This document shows positions 1-20,393 of a stretch of 64,000 nt of DNA, one piece after another. A program made the position numbers and the translations under genes. Location of the stretch: positions 1,086,396-1,150,395 of the forward strand of contig BCKT01000006.1 of assembly GCA_003116875.1 (NCBI GenBank). Reading direction: 5' to 3'. Source of the DNA: Takashimella koratensis (taxonomy: Eukaryota; Basidiomycota; Tremellomycetes; Trichosporonales; Tetragoniomycetaceae). The number at the start of each line of letters is the position of its first letter. The first letter of the stretch is position 1. The notes below the pieces were generated by a model. The model searched no databases. It had not been told where the DNA came from and worked only from the letters and a program-made list of their open reading frames with translations.

Positions 1-941
1 CGTACCACCGCGAGGCGACACGGCGAATTCCCTTGCGGTAGTGGAGGTACGGTACAGGCCAAGCTGCAAGGGCCGAGAGCAGAGACAAGGCAAACCCAGG
101 CAACACAGACGATAGAGGCCAAGCAGGAACCCCACGGAACCCGGGACGTACCCAGGTACCACGTCTACCGTAGTACAAACGAAGGGGGGGGGGGGGGGGG
201 GGGGTTGTCATACCACCCCCCACCCCCTTTCCATCCAGCTCACTCGGTACGACCGTGTTCGTCCGCGACCGACTGGTTGACCGACCGACGAAAACGCGGC
301 GTTTCTAGGCGGGGAGCAAGGGGCCAGAGTCGGCGCCCGTTTACTCAAACCCATCAACCACGGTTCGTCAAACAGCCCGGCCGTACACACCAACAAACTG
401 CTTTCTCCTCGCCGCCGTTCCACCCGTCGACCAGGCGAGACCAAGCATACATGGGACTTGGGTGACATCACTGCCTAGAAATATGACATGACTTAAAGAA
501 TGAGAGTGTATCGCGAATATCGAGAAAAATAAGAGAGTATCACTGTTACAGTACAAAAATACGAGTTATCACTTCCAAGTTCAATTCTACTGCCGCCGCG
601 TCTATGAACGAGTCCAACTTATATCTGTCACGCTCACTCCATAGAGGATACAAGCGACCTTGCAGTTACCCCCTATAAGGGAGACTATGTATATCTCGTC
701 CTTGAATTAATGGTCGGTCTTTCGACCTTGTACAAGACCATGTCGTAGATGACTCGATCGACTCAAACGCGTAGTCACTCCGCACAGCCTTGCGAGGCCC
801 CTGATGTTATTTCGCCAATCGCTCACGACTGACGTTATTTTTGCTACCGGCGAGCTCCTTAATGAACAGCCGCTGCGTTACACCGATTCCATCTCCCGAG
901 CCGTCCTTTTAACCAGCTCACTCCTCCAACCCACGTCCCTT
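1..941. other. Left-edge non-coding stretch
   Basis: I see no supportable gene here. Short open frames overlap on both strands without family motifs or consistent splice sites. The one visible feature is a run of 21 G at 184-204. The rest is presumably the 3' flank of the zinc-finger gene that ends at 942 plus spacer toward a gene outside the window. Confidence 0.5.
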
Positions 942-3219
942 TTACACGTCCAACGGGTCGAGAGCCGAGAACAACACCGCATCCCTACCCCGCTGCACGG
1001 GTACCATCTTCACCGGTGTCGTCGCTGTCGAACCCGCGGGGGTGGATACCGCCGACCCAGTTGTAGTAGCCGCTGGCGTCAACGCTTGTGGGTTGGTCGA
1101 GATCGCAGGTCGTGAGACACCCTGGGCACCAGGTGCGTGCGTCCGCTGTTGGGCGGGCCACGTGCCCATTCGGGGTCCAGCATGAGGAGTCGTCGTCGCC
1201 TGCGCGGCGCGGTTGGGGACAGCGTACGGTGCAGCAGCAGACGGTCGCGGTGTGGTCGTCGCAGTCGCTGCAGGGCCCGCACCATTGGGGGCGTGAGCGG
1301 CAGGTCCTCGAGTGGGTGTAGCAGTTGACGTTGTGGGAGCCGCGGTTTGCGGAGTAGGAGGCGCCGAAGTATCTTGTCGCTTAGTCGGCGTGGGTCCAAA
1401 CGAAGGAGGTTGTGGGTGTGTGCCGTTTTGCAGCATCCGCAGACCGTACTCGCCGTGCTCTCCAGAGTTGAGGTAGTGGTACTGACTCGTCAGACAAGAT
1501 CTTCCAAAATTTCTACCACTCACCTTGAGACCGTTCATTTGGCGGTATCGCTTGTTGCAGCCAGCGCCCACAGCGCACACGTACGGCCGTGCCCTCTCCT
1601 CTGCCTCCTCCAGAGTCAAACCACTGTCCAACGCATCGTGAATCGCAAAATCGCATTGGCTGCAAGGGTCAGCTGGGTCGAATCCAGAACACATACCCCT
1701 TCTGCAAGTGATACTTGAGACCATTGCTCTGGCGGTACGACTTGTTGCAGCCGGGGTTGGGACACCGCCAGGCGCGGCTGTTAGCGAACAAACTCGGTTG
1801 ATGCAACGCTGCATCAAAAGTCCTAAGCTTGTCGGCAGCACCTGACGCCGCTTGATCTCCTCCCTCAGCCGCGCCTTCGTCGCCTGAATCTGTGTCGGCG
1901 CCATTCTCCGTCGGCGCTGCGCTTGGGGTTGCCGACGGGGCCTCACGCTTCGCCTGGGCCGGCGTGACTTGGGGAGCAGGAGGTGGAGCTGCTGGAGTCG
2001 GTGCAAAGAGGAGATTTGGCGCGACAGCGGTCGGTTGACCAGCGGAGATCCCGGAAGGTGCGTTCTTGTTTGACGCCGCGACGACTTCGTTGAACGCTCT
2101 CTCGAATCGGTTGGCAGGTTGAGCCTGGGTAGTGCCGGCACCGAAGAATGCACCTCGAGATGCGGGAGTGATTTTGGGTGCAAAAGGTGGCGACGGGTGA
2201 GCCGATGTTGTGGGAGTGGGGAGAGAAGCGTCAAGTGAGGACGCGGTAGAGCCAGATGGCGCTGTGGGGATCTGGGACTTGAAGCTTGCCTCGCCCTCTG
2301 GTGGCGAGGCGAGAACGTCGGATAACTTGAGAGGCGTAGCGGCGGCCGGTGCAGGCTCGACTTTAGCAGGGATTGGATAACTCGGGACAGGACGTGGAGA
2401 GGTTGATCCTCGCGATGACGCAGACCCCGGCTTGACGGTTCGCGAAGGTTCCAGCGCGATCTCTGGCTCGGCTTCAAGGTCGAGGTCCATAGCTAAAGTG
2501 ACGGGTGAGAACCCTGCGTCTGGTATATTCGGATCCGAGTACGGGTGTTGTTCCTCGAAATGCTCGAGGAGGGCGTGTAGGCCCGCATGTTTTTGGCCAC
2601 AGCATTCGTACTCTTTTGTCAACTCGGCATCGGATCGGACAGCCATGAGCGACTCGATCTGGGGTCGAGAGTAGGATCGGCCCATGGACCCCATGGGATT
2701 TGTGGAAAGCGACGCGAGAGAGGCAGAGAGTGCGTTGGGGTTGTAGGAAAAATCTCGTTCCCTGCCTTGAACGGCGGCGGCGTAGGATCGGCGATGAGAG
2801 GCGGAAAGGGCGGAGCTGGGGAGGTTGAAAGCGGCAGAGGAAGTGGTAAAGGAAGATGGATCCATCATGTTGACCGATGTCCCGAAAGGCATTTGCGGGG
2901 AGTCACTGGAAAGGTTAGAACGTTGGTCTGACGACAATAAAGTGTAGACTCACCCGCCATCGTTGTAGAACCTAGCACCGTAGCTACCGACGGCGTTCCC
3001 CCACTTGTAGCTCCGAGGATCGCCATATGACGCTCCACCACCATTGTTAAAGCTGATACCTGACATGGCGGCGCCAAAGGACATTGGGGACGCGCCTGTT
3101 CGGGGTGGTGGTTGGGTTGTGCGAAGGCCCGTTGACTGCTTGCGAGTCGGTCGGGACGGGTTGACCGGAGCCGGGACGGGCAATGGAGGAGCCGACTGCA
3201 TCGCGGTTGTTTGCGGCAT
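942..3219 (-). CDS. Sfp1-like C2H2 zinc-finger transcription factor
   Basis: Predicted nuclear DNA-binding regulator. Four exons (2954-3219, 1697-2905, 1524-1659, 942-1481) give 716 aa; the introns are 48, 37 and 42 nt. A C2H2-like module with the CCGQKHAG core and a following LLEHFEEQHP helix lies near residue 190. After a long Ser/Pro/Ala-rich disordered stretch come two closely related fingers, CPNPGCNKSYRQSNGLKYH and CAVGAGCNKRYRQMNGLKYH, the second split by an intron whose removal restores KYHYLNSGEH. This arrangement matches fungal Sfp1-type proteins, which in yeast link TOR and stress signals to ribosome-biogenesis genes; the target genes here are inference. The start is the first ATG of the exon carrying the low-complexity N-terminus. 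The order of fingers and the Q/P/A-rich C-terminus are clear, so family assignment is fairly safe; orthology to yeast SFP1 is less certain. Confidence 0.8.
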
Positions 3220-4007
3220 GAGTGGGGGGTGTGTAGGGGTGTTGTGGTCGTGTATAAAGTCGAGGATGAGAAGGGTTGTAGTCGAAGGGAAGAGGAGGGG
3301 AGGCGAGGGTTAGGGGTGGTAGTCGAAGTGGTCGACGCTAGTCCCGGAGAGGTTGATTGATAATAAACGGCTACTTTTGGGTGTGGATCCAGCTCAGCCG
3401 GTGGCAAGGGAGGGGAACGTGGTAGAGGTGGTCGTGCGCGAGCTGACCATCGACCGCGAGGGGGTTGTAGCTGGGAATGAGCGTCGGCGGCAGTGGTGGT
3501 TGAGGTTTCAGTGAAGTGGACAGAGGACAAGCAGGCCGAGTTGGGTGAGATTGGAATGGATGGATTGGGGTGAGACGGTAAGACTAGGTTTGTGTAAGAG
3601 GAGAAAAAAAAAAAGATGGTGGTAGGTGGTGGACGTGGGTGGATGGATGGGTGAATGCGTGGTTGGAATACAAATTCAGGGTCGCCACTCAAAGGATGGG
3701 GACAAGGGTGGGTCGGTGGGTGTGTGTGTGCGGACGGAACGGGGTTACTGCAGGGAAGCCAAGGCTAGGTCCCATCAATCCCTTGAATCAATCGCCCAAA
3801 AGGGTAATAACCACCCAAGTCCAGGCGCTTAGATCTATTAGAACCGAGATTAGCCTTGATTCATTACCATGCTTTCCTAATCACTGCACCAGACGCAGCA
3901 ATGTGGCATCCGTCCGCACCGGGCTTCAGGAGGCTATGTCATGTGTATCCACAATTATGCATCAAGGTACTGTACATTGCCCACATTGACTTTGGCCTGA
4001 GGACTAG
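3220..4007. other. Spacer/promoter of the zinc-finger gene
   Basis: No gene seen. It lies upstream of the zinc-finger gene and downstream of the SURP gene, both on the minus strand, so it should hold the promoter and 5' leader of the former. It contains a 12-A run near 3605 and long purine-rich stretches on the plus strand (pyrimidine-rich in the minus-strand leader), which are common in fungal promoters. Confidence 0.5.
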
Positions 4008-5397
4008 CTACTTGCCTTGTGACCGGGCAAGCTTCCACGCCGCTGCTCGAGCCCGTCTCTCTGCCTGTTTTCTCGCCTCGGCCTCGGCCTCGTCCTTGTC
4101 CTCCGGTACTGGCGGAGGCGCTTGATCGTGTGGCGGTGGAGGCGCAGGTGATGACGCTTTCCTCCCTCCCGCAACTGGTGGAGACGGCGGCGGTGGTGGT
4201 GGCGAAGGCGGCAAGACCTCTGGCTCCCTTGGTTCGCCTCCCCCACCCTCCTCTTCGCTGCCACTATCACTCCCGTACCCAACCATCAACCCGCCCAACC
4301 CGGTTTGTACCGGTTTCCCAGCTCGTTCCCTCTCCCTGGCCTTTTCAGCAGAGAACATCACCCTCGCCTCAGTCTTGGCGTCTGCCCAGGTCGACGCCCA
4401 CCGCCCACGCAGAAAAGCGAAGCGTTCGTCGGATGCGTGGTGCGCCATGATTCGGATCTCAAGCAGGCGCGGGTCGGGTGAACGCGCAAGGGAGAGGGCG
4501 GTGTGGGACATTAGTGCCGCGATGGCTTTGGGTGGCTAAAGGGCGGAGGTTAGCAAGTTGTTCTAAATGAGAGCCTATCGAATCACACTCCTTGTAGAAG
4601 ACACAAATTCACTCACCTCCTCGTCATCATCTTGCACTTGCGCCTGACCCCCTTCCCCTTCCCTCGCATCCTCCAACTCCCTCTCTCTCACTCTCGCTTC
4701 TCTCAAATCCTCAACCCACTTTCTCCTCTTCTCACGGGTGTACGCCTCTCTGGCTTCATCATCTGATAGCGCCCACACTTCTTCTTCGTCCGAAGGGAGG
4801 TCGGACCACCCGCTGCTCTCGACCGACGGAGAGCGGGATCGAGCGGAAGGACCGGAAGGACCGGCTCGAGGTTGAGGGTCTCGAGAAGTGCTAGGTATCG
4901 ATGGGAGAGAGTCCAGCAAGTGGATAATGTCGTACCTGCAGATGCGTATGTTAGCGAATATTCAAGAATGATACAAGCGCAGGTGACGGCGTGGGAGACG
5001 CTCGTCACTGACATGATCTATCCACGATTCTCTTCACAACTTGCTCGCGCCTGTACCTTGGTTCTTGTCTACCTTTGACTTGCATCTACTTTGACATCGA
5101 GTCCTCCTTCCTCGCGACTAGAAACACATCTGACAAAACCCAGACCTACCTCTCTGCCCAAACATCCATCTCCTCTCCAGCCCACTTGATCATCCCCGCA
5201 CTTCCTCTTCCTTCTTCATATCGCTCCAGTTGCGCTTCGTACGCCGTCACATAAGCGGTCGGCGGTCCTTGCAGCTGGGTCACCTTCTGTTTCTCCCCTC
5301 TCGCTTGCCGGTGGTCCGATCCGTCTCTATCTGGGTGGCGACGGTCGTCCGTCCCTCGGTGAGGATGGCGGTACGCTTGCCTTCGCTTGGTTGGCAT
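4008..5397 (-). CDS. SURP (SWAP)-module protein, probable splicing-associated factor
   Basis: Four exons (5150-5397, 5073-5117, 4617-4935, 4008-4535) give 379 aa; exon 2 is only 45 nt and the junctions keep one frame. The best clue is the segment around exon 4, PPKAIAALMSHTALSLARS followed by LLEIRIMAHHASDERFAFLRG, which has the spacing of a SURP module: an Ala/Leu helix, a second helix, then phenylalanines before a Gly. SURP modules occur in splicing regulators, so a nuclear RNA-processing role is likely but inferred. The N-terminus is basic, the middle has an acidic DLPSDEEEVWALSDDE stretch and a long charged helix (AREAYTREKRRKWVEDLREA), and the C-terminus is rich in proline and then Ala/Arg/Lys. 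I do not recognise the exact orthologue. It is divergently arranged with the small membrane-protein gene at 5560. Confidence 0.6.
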
Positions 5398-5559
5398 GGA
5401 TGTTGTGCACTAGAAATCCAAATCGAAATTACCGTTTGCTCACGTTTGGTTTGATCACAAGCCGGAACGGAATCAATTCTCATTTCGTAGTGTACGTCGT
5501 CTTACCACCTCCGCTCGTGGTTCACTTCTCCGCATCGCTCATTACCTCTAATCGACACC
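5398..5559. promoter_or_regulatory. Compact bidirectional promoter
   Basis: Only 162 bp separate the start codons of the minus-strand SURP gene and the plus-strand membrane-protein gene, so both promoters must overlap. No clear TATA box is visible; the stretch is pyrimidine-rich toward 5510-5550, as in many fungal leaders. Confidence 0.5.
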
Positions 5560-6072
5560 ATGGCGTCGGTCGCAGCGAGCGCGACGATCGGGGCGCCTTC
5601 GGGCCTCTCAACGGGCTCGACAAGTAGCCATACCTACGCATATGCGACGAGCAAGATTGTCCGCGTCGCTGTTGCCGCCGGTATCATCGTATTGTTCCTC
5701 ACTGCTCTCCTCTTATTCTTCAAAGTACGTCGAGATACACCAATCCTCATTCCAATGCCCCTTTTCATTCTAACAGCTGAGGCTGACCCCCTATCTCTCG
5801 GTTAGATCTCATCATGGGTTCGATTCAGACAACGACTTCGACGACAACATACACTCACGTCCCTCCTCGAAGCGGAACAAGAAGCCAAAGCATTCGAGAT
5901 TGCAGCGTGGGCCGACGAGCCTGGCCAGGCGCCGATCAGGGGGGCTAGTAGAGGGAGGGTGGGGAGATACTGGTGGGGAGGGAAGAAGACGGTTAAGAAA
6001 AAGGTCAAGGGGCAGAAGAGGGGAAGGACGAATGCGCATGCGGTACATGAGTGGGAAGGGGTCCCGGCGTAG
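5560..6072 (+). CDS. Small single-pass membrane protein of unknown function
   Basis: Two exons (5560-5724 and 5806-6072) give 143 aa; the start has a good context (cacc before ATG G). Residues 1-30 are Ser/Ala/Gly/Thr-rich, followed by one strong hydrophobic segment (IVRVAVAAGIIVLFLTALLL, about residues 32-53), and then a basic tail with WVRFRQRLRRQ just after the membrane and a lysine/arginine-rich C-terminus (KKTVKKKVKGQKRGR). The positive-inside rule suggests the long tail is cytosolic. The middle of the tail contains an amphipathic Glu/Ala helix (LLEAEQEAKAFEIAAW). No family is recognised. It could be a small ER or mitochondrial membrane protein; nothing in the sequence decides which. Confidence 0.6.
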
Positions 6073-6408
6073 TCTGGGGAGGTGTGAGCGGGGCGGACCG
6101 ACAGTGCGCGAGTGGGTATCAGCCCGAGTTGGTATTGAATAGAGAGACTGGAGATGGAATTCCGGCCAAGTCTGTGCCGGCCGTCACAGTGTACGATACG
6201 TTCTCAACGCTTGTAGCGATAGGTACACAGGTCATAGCTATTGTAAATGCATGATAATACGTCTCTATAATACAAGCATACGATTCCTTGTTTTTCTTGC
6301 CAAATCGAAAACGACGATAAGAGACCCTCTGTCTCGATCTGATTTTCCACTTTCCTTGATAATCCGATGATGAGACGCCCCACTCGACTCCTTGATTCAT
6401 TCACCTCC
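6073..6408. other. Convergent spacer between membrane-protein gene and PRP8
   Basis: About 336 bp of presumed 3' untranslated sequence for two convergent genes. AT content rises near 6240-6310 (tgcatgataatacg, tctataatac), plausible polyadenylation context. No gene seen. Confidence 0.5.
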
Positions 6409-15419
<9,011 letters not shown>

Positions 15420-15782
15420 GGCGGATCGCTTGGCTCTTGAGATGAAAGAGAGTCGTTGATGAAATGGAGGATAAGGCCCGAAGCCGAAGATTTGGGATAT
15501 AGCGTGGTGGTCGTCCGTCCTTCATAGGTCGGTGTCCTCTGTGGCAAATCCGAGGCAGGACACCTGCCCAGAGGATCCCATCAGGGAAAGGTCTGGATTC
15601 GGGGCTATGGGAATATAAATGCTCAAAAGGGTGTGGCACTGCCGCCTGGGCTGCCACATGCCACTAGCCGTCGTCACGTGACAAGCCTCCCATGACCTCG
15701 CTCCTATCTGCCAATCCTAGCAAAAACGATTCACTTCCCTTTGCATCGTCAACACCTCACCACTCACCACCTCACCAACGCC
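15420..15782. promoter_or_regulatory. Divergent promoter region of PRP8 and the ESSS subunit gene
   Basis: The 363 bp between the two start codons must serve both genes. A TATA-like aatataaatg lies near 15611-15620, and the sequence just before the ESSS start is a CT/CAC-rich leader (cacctcaccactcaccacct). Functional assignment is inference. Confidence 0.5.
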
Positions 15783-16463
15783 ATGCTTCGCCAGTCCTCC
15801 ACCCTCGTCCGCGCACTCCCACGGGCAGCACGGACACCTTCCGTCCGATTTGCCTCGCACGGTCCGACTTATAACCCCCCATCTGGCTACGTCTTCGGAG
15901 AGAAGGTAGGTGTTTTAGATCAATGGGCACAAATAGAACCTCAGTCTTTTGCCTCACACGAGCTGACTCAAGCAGCCTGTCAAGGGACAAAAACGCGCAC
16001 GGGAATCTTGGGAGTGAGTCAAGCGTGTGCAGAGTTTGCGTGTGGGCTACGTTCGACCTTTTGTCCACCAGCCTCCGAGCCGAACGTTTCCGCGATTTGG
16101 CCAAGCTGACTTCTCTCCAGGACAATCTACTACGTTGGCATGTTCGGCGGCATGGCTCTTGCAGCGGCCATCTTGATCTACAAGCCAGACACTAGGTGAG
16201 TAAGATTGAATGAGGCTGGAACGAGTCCTAACAGAGCTGATGTGTTTTACTTTGTCTCCCGTCATTGTTCTACTTCACTGCATCATGGACCTATCGTTAC
16301 CTGATTGCGCATTCTGTCGTGATATTCCGGATCTGCGCAACTATCTCTACCTCACGCGCCTCGTATCATGGGTACCGCCCACAGCATCCAAACTTGGGCG
16401 ATGCAGGAGGCGAAGGAGCGTATGGAGGCCCGAGGCGACAAGGTCGAGTACAAGCCTTCGTAG
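15783..16463 (+). CDS. Mitochondrial complex I ESSS/NDUFB11-type subunit
   Basis: Accessory membrane-arm subunit of NADH:ubiquinone oxidoreductase. Four exons (15783-15905, 15976-16013, 16121-16195, 16385-16463) total 315 nt, 104 aa. The N-terminus is a classic mitochondrial presequence, Arg/Ser/Ala-rich without acidic residues (MLRQSSTLVRALPRAARTPS). Then come the family signature NPPSGYVFGEK, a tryptophan-glutamate pair, one transmembrane helix (IYYVGMFGGMALAAAILIY), and the C-terminal amphipathic helix IQTWAMQEAKERMEARGD ending KVEYKPS. The last intron is 189 nt, long for this window. The gene is divergent from PRP8. Confidence 0.88.
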
Positions 16464-16754
16464 AATCTGGTCAACGTGTATTGTTAGGAGGTTGCAACGT
16501 AGACGAGCTTGGTTGGGGGACGTTCTTATGCATGTTACATCCAGACGACTTGAATCGTGTCCATGAGGCCAGTCTCGATGACGAAGCTAGAGATGATGAG
16601 CCCCGTCGACGGGATGTGGGCCTGGTAAATTGCCTCGGGTTTATCCGAGGTGTCGCCCACCGATCGTGACTGACGCAACTTAACCTCGCTTCCACTTCCT
16701 CTCCTCTCAAACTTTACACAACCCATTGCACATTTCGACAAACTCATTGCTGCA
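16464..16754. other. Spacer before the SurE gene
   Basis: About 290 bp holding the ESSS 3' end and the SurE promoter. The last 80 bp are pyrimidine/CA-rich. No gene is supported. Confidence 0.4.
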
Positions 16755-18229
16755 ATGCCTCCTCTTCAGACCTATGGAAAGCGCCCCGTTGTCGTCTTGA
16801 CGGTAAGCTCTCTCCTAACCGCTGCCCGAGCGTCCTCTGCTCTCCGCGCGTCATTGTACAAATCGCAGCTTCTGCCAATATGGGATAGCAGTCCTAACTC
16901 TGAGCTCGTAGAACGACGACGGTCCTCCCTCTGACTCTTCCCCCAACGTGTACGATTTTGCCAAAGCTTTGAAGCAGAGGCTGGACTGGGAGGTCAAGGT
17001 CGTTATCCCAGACTGCCAAAAGTCCTGGTATGTCAGCTTGGAACAGGTTCGCGACTTAGCTGACAAGGCCAGGGTCGGCAAGGCGTATGCCATCAGCGAT
17101 GTCATCAAGCTCTCTTACTTCTATCCTCTTGGTGAGCTCGTCGATCTCACTCAGAGGACAAGCTCGTGCTAACGTATCCTCGTTCAGAGCCCGATGGGAG
17201 GCAAGGCGAGATCACCTCTGTTTCCCGGCCATTGAAAGAGGGGGAGACGATGGAATGGATCTTATTGAGCGGAGTGAGCTCATCGTCGCTATTTTCGAGC
17301 TCCTACTGACCCTTACAGACCCCCGCATCTTGCGCCAACATCGCTCTGCACAACCTCTACCCAGGTCAAATCGACCTCATCATCTCCGGCCCCAACCGTG
17401 AGTCTCCCTTCCCCCCAAACCTTTACTAAACCTCCCAGACGGCCGAAACTCTTCGACCGCTTTCGCTTTGTCCTCCGGAACTATTGGAGCTGCTCTTGCC
17501 GGGACCCTCTCCATTCCCGTCCCTGGTCCTTCTGGTCAGCCATCCTTGCACGAGACCCACATGCCATCGATCGCCGTGTCGTACGGTGTAGTCGAGCGGC
17601 CCGTTCCCGCAGGTATTAACGAGCTCGCGACTGAAGCGGCTGTCGATGTCTGCGGTCGGCTATTCAATGACTGGGGGTATGAGGATGGACCTCAAGCGTC
17701 GCCCCGCCGACCGGTTCAGTTGTACACCGTAAACGTCCCGCTCGTGAAGGAGTACCTCTTGCCGGAGAACCGCAAAGTCAGCTGGGCGACGCTCTGGAGA
17801 AGCGCGTATGGAAGGCTTTTCAAGCTCACCGATGGGTAGGTCTATCCGTGTTCTGTATATTGACCAAGCAGGGGGTCAGCCAAATGGGACCCGAGCGACA
17901 GGACCGAGCAAAAGCCCAATGTTCCGCAGGCCTCGAAACCGGATGACTGGGATCAAGGCACCGCAGGCCCAGGAGCTTTGCCTACACCTCCGTCCAGCGC
18001 AACACCTACAACTACCGATCAATTGAAGTTCCAATTCTCGCCCAATATCCAGCCGATCCTCTTCCCACCTCCAGAGACCCTACCGTACGGCACAGACGCA
18101 TGGGCTTTTGCACAAGGTTACATCAGTGTCGTCCCACTGCGTGCAGAGTTTGCCGGTCTACCGGATGGAGGATGCGGGTTTGGAACTGAGACTGACTTTA
18201 GCTCTCACGCCGGTCGTCTCTGGACATAA
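16755..18229 (+). CDS. SurE-family 5'/3'-nucleotidase (acid phosphatase type)
   Basis: Predicted metal-dependent phosphatase acting on nucleoside monophosphates or similar substrates. Six exons (16755-16802, 16912-17131, 17188-17273, 17319-17397, 17439-17835, 17872-18229) give 395 aa. Diagnostic motifs are the N-terminal VVVLTNDDGPPS with the metal-binding NDDG, SGTPASCANIALHNLYP, LIISGPNHGRNSSTAFALSS with the Asn/Ser active-site loop, GTIGAALAG, and the SIAVSYG strand. The C-terminus beyond residue 290 is a proline/Thr-rich linker followed by a conserved tail (LPYGTDAWAFAQGYISVVPLR). Yeast Pby1 fuses a SurE domain to a tubulin-tyrosine-ligase-like domain; no such fusion is seen here. The last intron has a tandem acceptor (aagcag), so the protein may carry one extra residue. 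Confidence 0.85.
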
Positions 18230-18319
18230 ATAGAGGCATCCTCTCCCTTGTCTGACTCATTCAACACTGATCCGGTCGTCTACAATATGCATTGGTTCTA
18301 GGATTTCTAGACTCGTATG

Positions 18320-19352
18320 TTACGATGACTCGTTCGAGTCGGACTCCGCATACAAGCTGATCTTGTTCTTCCCGTAGAAGAAGAACTTTTGTGACAGCAT
18401 GATGATGTCAAAGGCTAGCGATAGAAGAGCGAGGCCGAGCTTGGCAGGGTTGGCGATGATGCCTGCTGGCTGATGGTCGATGAAGACGGCAGAGACGACG
18501 AGTTGGAGGAAGGATAGTACTCCGCCTCCACAGTCCTAGACCAGGTCAGCTTGTCGTTACGTTATCCACGTTACACTTACGCAGAGGACGGCAGTCACTG
18601 AGTAACCTGCTGTGCTCTTCAACCGATAATTGAGGAGAATCTGGGGCATGTACTTGATAAGTGAGATGAAGAGCTTGAGAGTTGAGACGTAATACAGCCA
18701 GTCGAGGAATTGGACGGTCCCTATCCATACAGCGACGCCTAGACCAAGGGAAGAGGCGAAAATGAATCCGATAGCCACCTGGCAAGTGAGCGACGGAGTG
18801 GTCAAGGCCACCTCGGCCGCGGTCTCGTCTCGATGCTGCGCTTGAAGGAGGGGAGCAGTTTCACCCTCGCCCGATGCCTGGGACTTGGATGCGAGCCTCG
18901 ATCGGCGCGAGTAGACGAAAACTTGGATGAGGGTGATGAGGGAGAGGATGAAAGCGTGGAGGGAGAACGCAAGGTCGGACGCAGAGACTTGAGGGAGGTG
19001 ACCGTCATGTCGGTCTTGGTATTGCCGCCGAGCAGTGGAAGAGAAGAAGGCGCCCCATGTCCAGATCGTCAAGGCCAAGAAGCCAAAGGGGTTGATATAG
19101 GTAAAGTCGGGTGAGAATCCGACGGCTCTATCCCGAGATATATAAGCTTGCTCTTCCTATGTATGGGCCAGAAGATCCTAAAAGTTGAGCAACTCACGAT
19201 TGTCGTTTCCAGTTGAGGTAAATCTGTGGGTAAAACGAGAACGACCAAAGGGCGAAATAGCTAACCCCACAGATTGCGCTGACCGCTTGCCAGAAACCAA
19301 AGGGTTTGACGATACTCGCGGTAGGACCTGTCCACGCTTCCAGATTAGACAT
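18320..19352 (-). CDS. Cystinosin-type lysosomal/vacuolar cystine transporter
   Basis: Proton-coupled cystine exporter of the PQ-loop family, expected in the vacuole membrane. Three exons (19198-19352, 18581-19127, 18320-18535) give 305 aa. Both PQ-loop repeats are visible: SFSFYPQIYLNWKRQSAVGF near residues 35-55, whose end is completed by splicing, and LIKYMPQILLNYRLKSTAGY near residues 215-235. Seven hydrophobic segments are arranged around a charged cytosolic loop containing GEGETAPLLQAQ. The C-terminus ends in a polar tail (SLYAESDSNESS); the family often has a tyrosine-based sorting signal there, and YGKNKISLYAES could serve. An in-frame ATG further upstream (near 19409) exists, but 19352 matches the family N-terminus better. 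It is divergent from SUB1 with 223 bp between start codons. Confidence 0.88.
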
Positions 19353-19575
19353 GATGCGATGCTGGGTAGATGAATGGTATGAAGGTGTTGCAGGTTGTTG
19401 ATAATCCAAGCAGGTCGTAAGGCGTCATCGGCTGTTGGCAAAAATAGTCCGTACATCGGAGGGTGGGGCCCCACCTCCACCTTCCATGGGCCGTCGTCAA
19501 GGGGAAGTGCGCATCACTCAACACTTCATCTTCCAGCGACTCATCATCTTCCCTATCGTCTTCACCCTAGCAGCG
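19353..19575. promoter_or_regulatory. Bidirectional promoter of cystinosin and SUB1 genes
   Basis: Only 223 bp separate the two divergent start codons. No TATA box is obvious; the plus-strand side carries a CT/CAC-rich leader before the SUB1 start. Shared regulation is an inference from the distance. Confidence 0.45.
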
Positions 19576-20221
19576 ATGGGAAGAGTCAAGCGAGAAGTCT
19601 CATTTGACGAGGACGGCGAGGAGAAGACGTTGGCTGTTACCGCATCGCAAGACGTACGCTAGCGCTTCTTGTACGAGTGCCGCCGGATCTAGCTGATGCC
19701 TGTCCTCCAGCGCAAGAAGAGAAAGGTGGACAAGAGAGACAGCAAAGTGAGTTTATCACTAGCTGCCAGTTGGATCTGCAGTAGACGACAGCTAAGGAAT
19801 CTCCTTCAGGAGCCTGCGTCAGGCTCATCGGAAGCCGTCGAGGTCGAAGAGAACGCGGATGGAGATCCATTCATCAAGGTTAGCTACCGCCTCAAGCAGA
19901 ACTCAAGCTGACCCTTACTGTAGCTGTCCGAGTTCCGTCGCGTAACCGTACGCAAGTATAAAGGCGCGACGCTCGTTGACATCCGCGAGGTTAGCTGAGA
20001 AGTTTGAAAGGTATGGAAGTAGCTGATCGTGACATCAGTACTACAAAGACAAGACGTCTGGCGAGTTGAAGCCCGGAGCAAAGGGTGTCAGCTTGAACCT
20101 GGACCAAGTGAGCTGTCATACTCACTATCGATAGAGAAGTATCAGCTGACAAGGTACCCAGTGGAAGGTGCTCCGCGCTAGCATCGATACTCTTGACGAC
20201 CTCGTCAAGGGGAGCAAGTAG
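19576..20221 (+). CDS. SUB1: PC4/Sub1 transcriptional coactivator
   Basis: Single-stranded-DNA-binding coactivator of RNA polymerase II. Six short exons (19576-19653, 19712-19747, 19810-19878, 19924-19989, 20039-20107, 20162-20221) give 125 aa. The N-terminal half is charged and carries a nuclear-localisation-like RKKRKVDKR. The C-terminal PC4 fold is clear: FRRVTVRKYKGATLVDIREYY, DKTSGELKPGAKGVSLNLDQ, WKVLRASIDTLDDLVKGSK. Every exon junction falls on or next to a codon boundary and restores the fold. The start ATG opens a good N-terminus (MGRVKREVSFDEDGEE). Confidence 0.93.
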
Positions 20222-20393
20222 ATAACACCTTTGTTCACGAAACCATTTACGACCCTGCATGTGCATACCAGGCCTCACGTACCTGTCTAATTCAGTACCC
20301 TCCAATATGTCATAAAGAATCTTTCGCCAAGAGACTGCCCACACCTAAAGCCTCGAATGGGACATGGGTAACTAACCTGGGTGGCGAAGAAGG

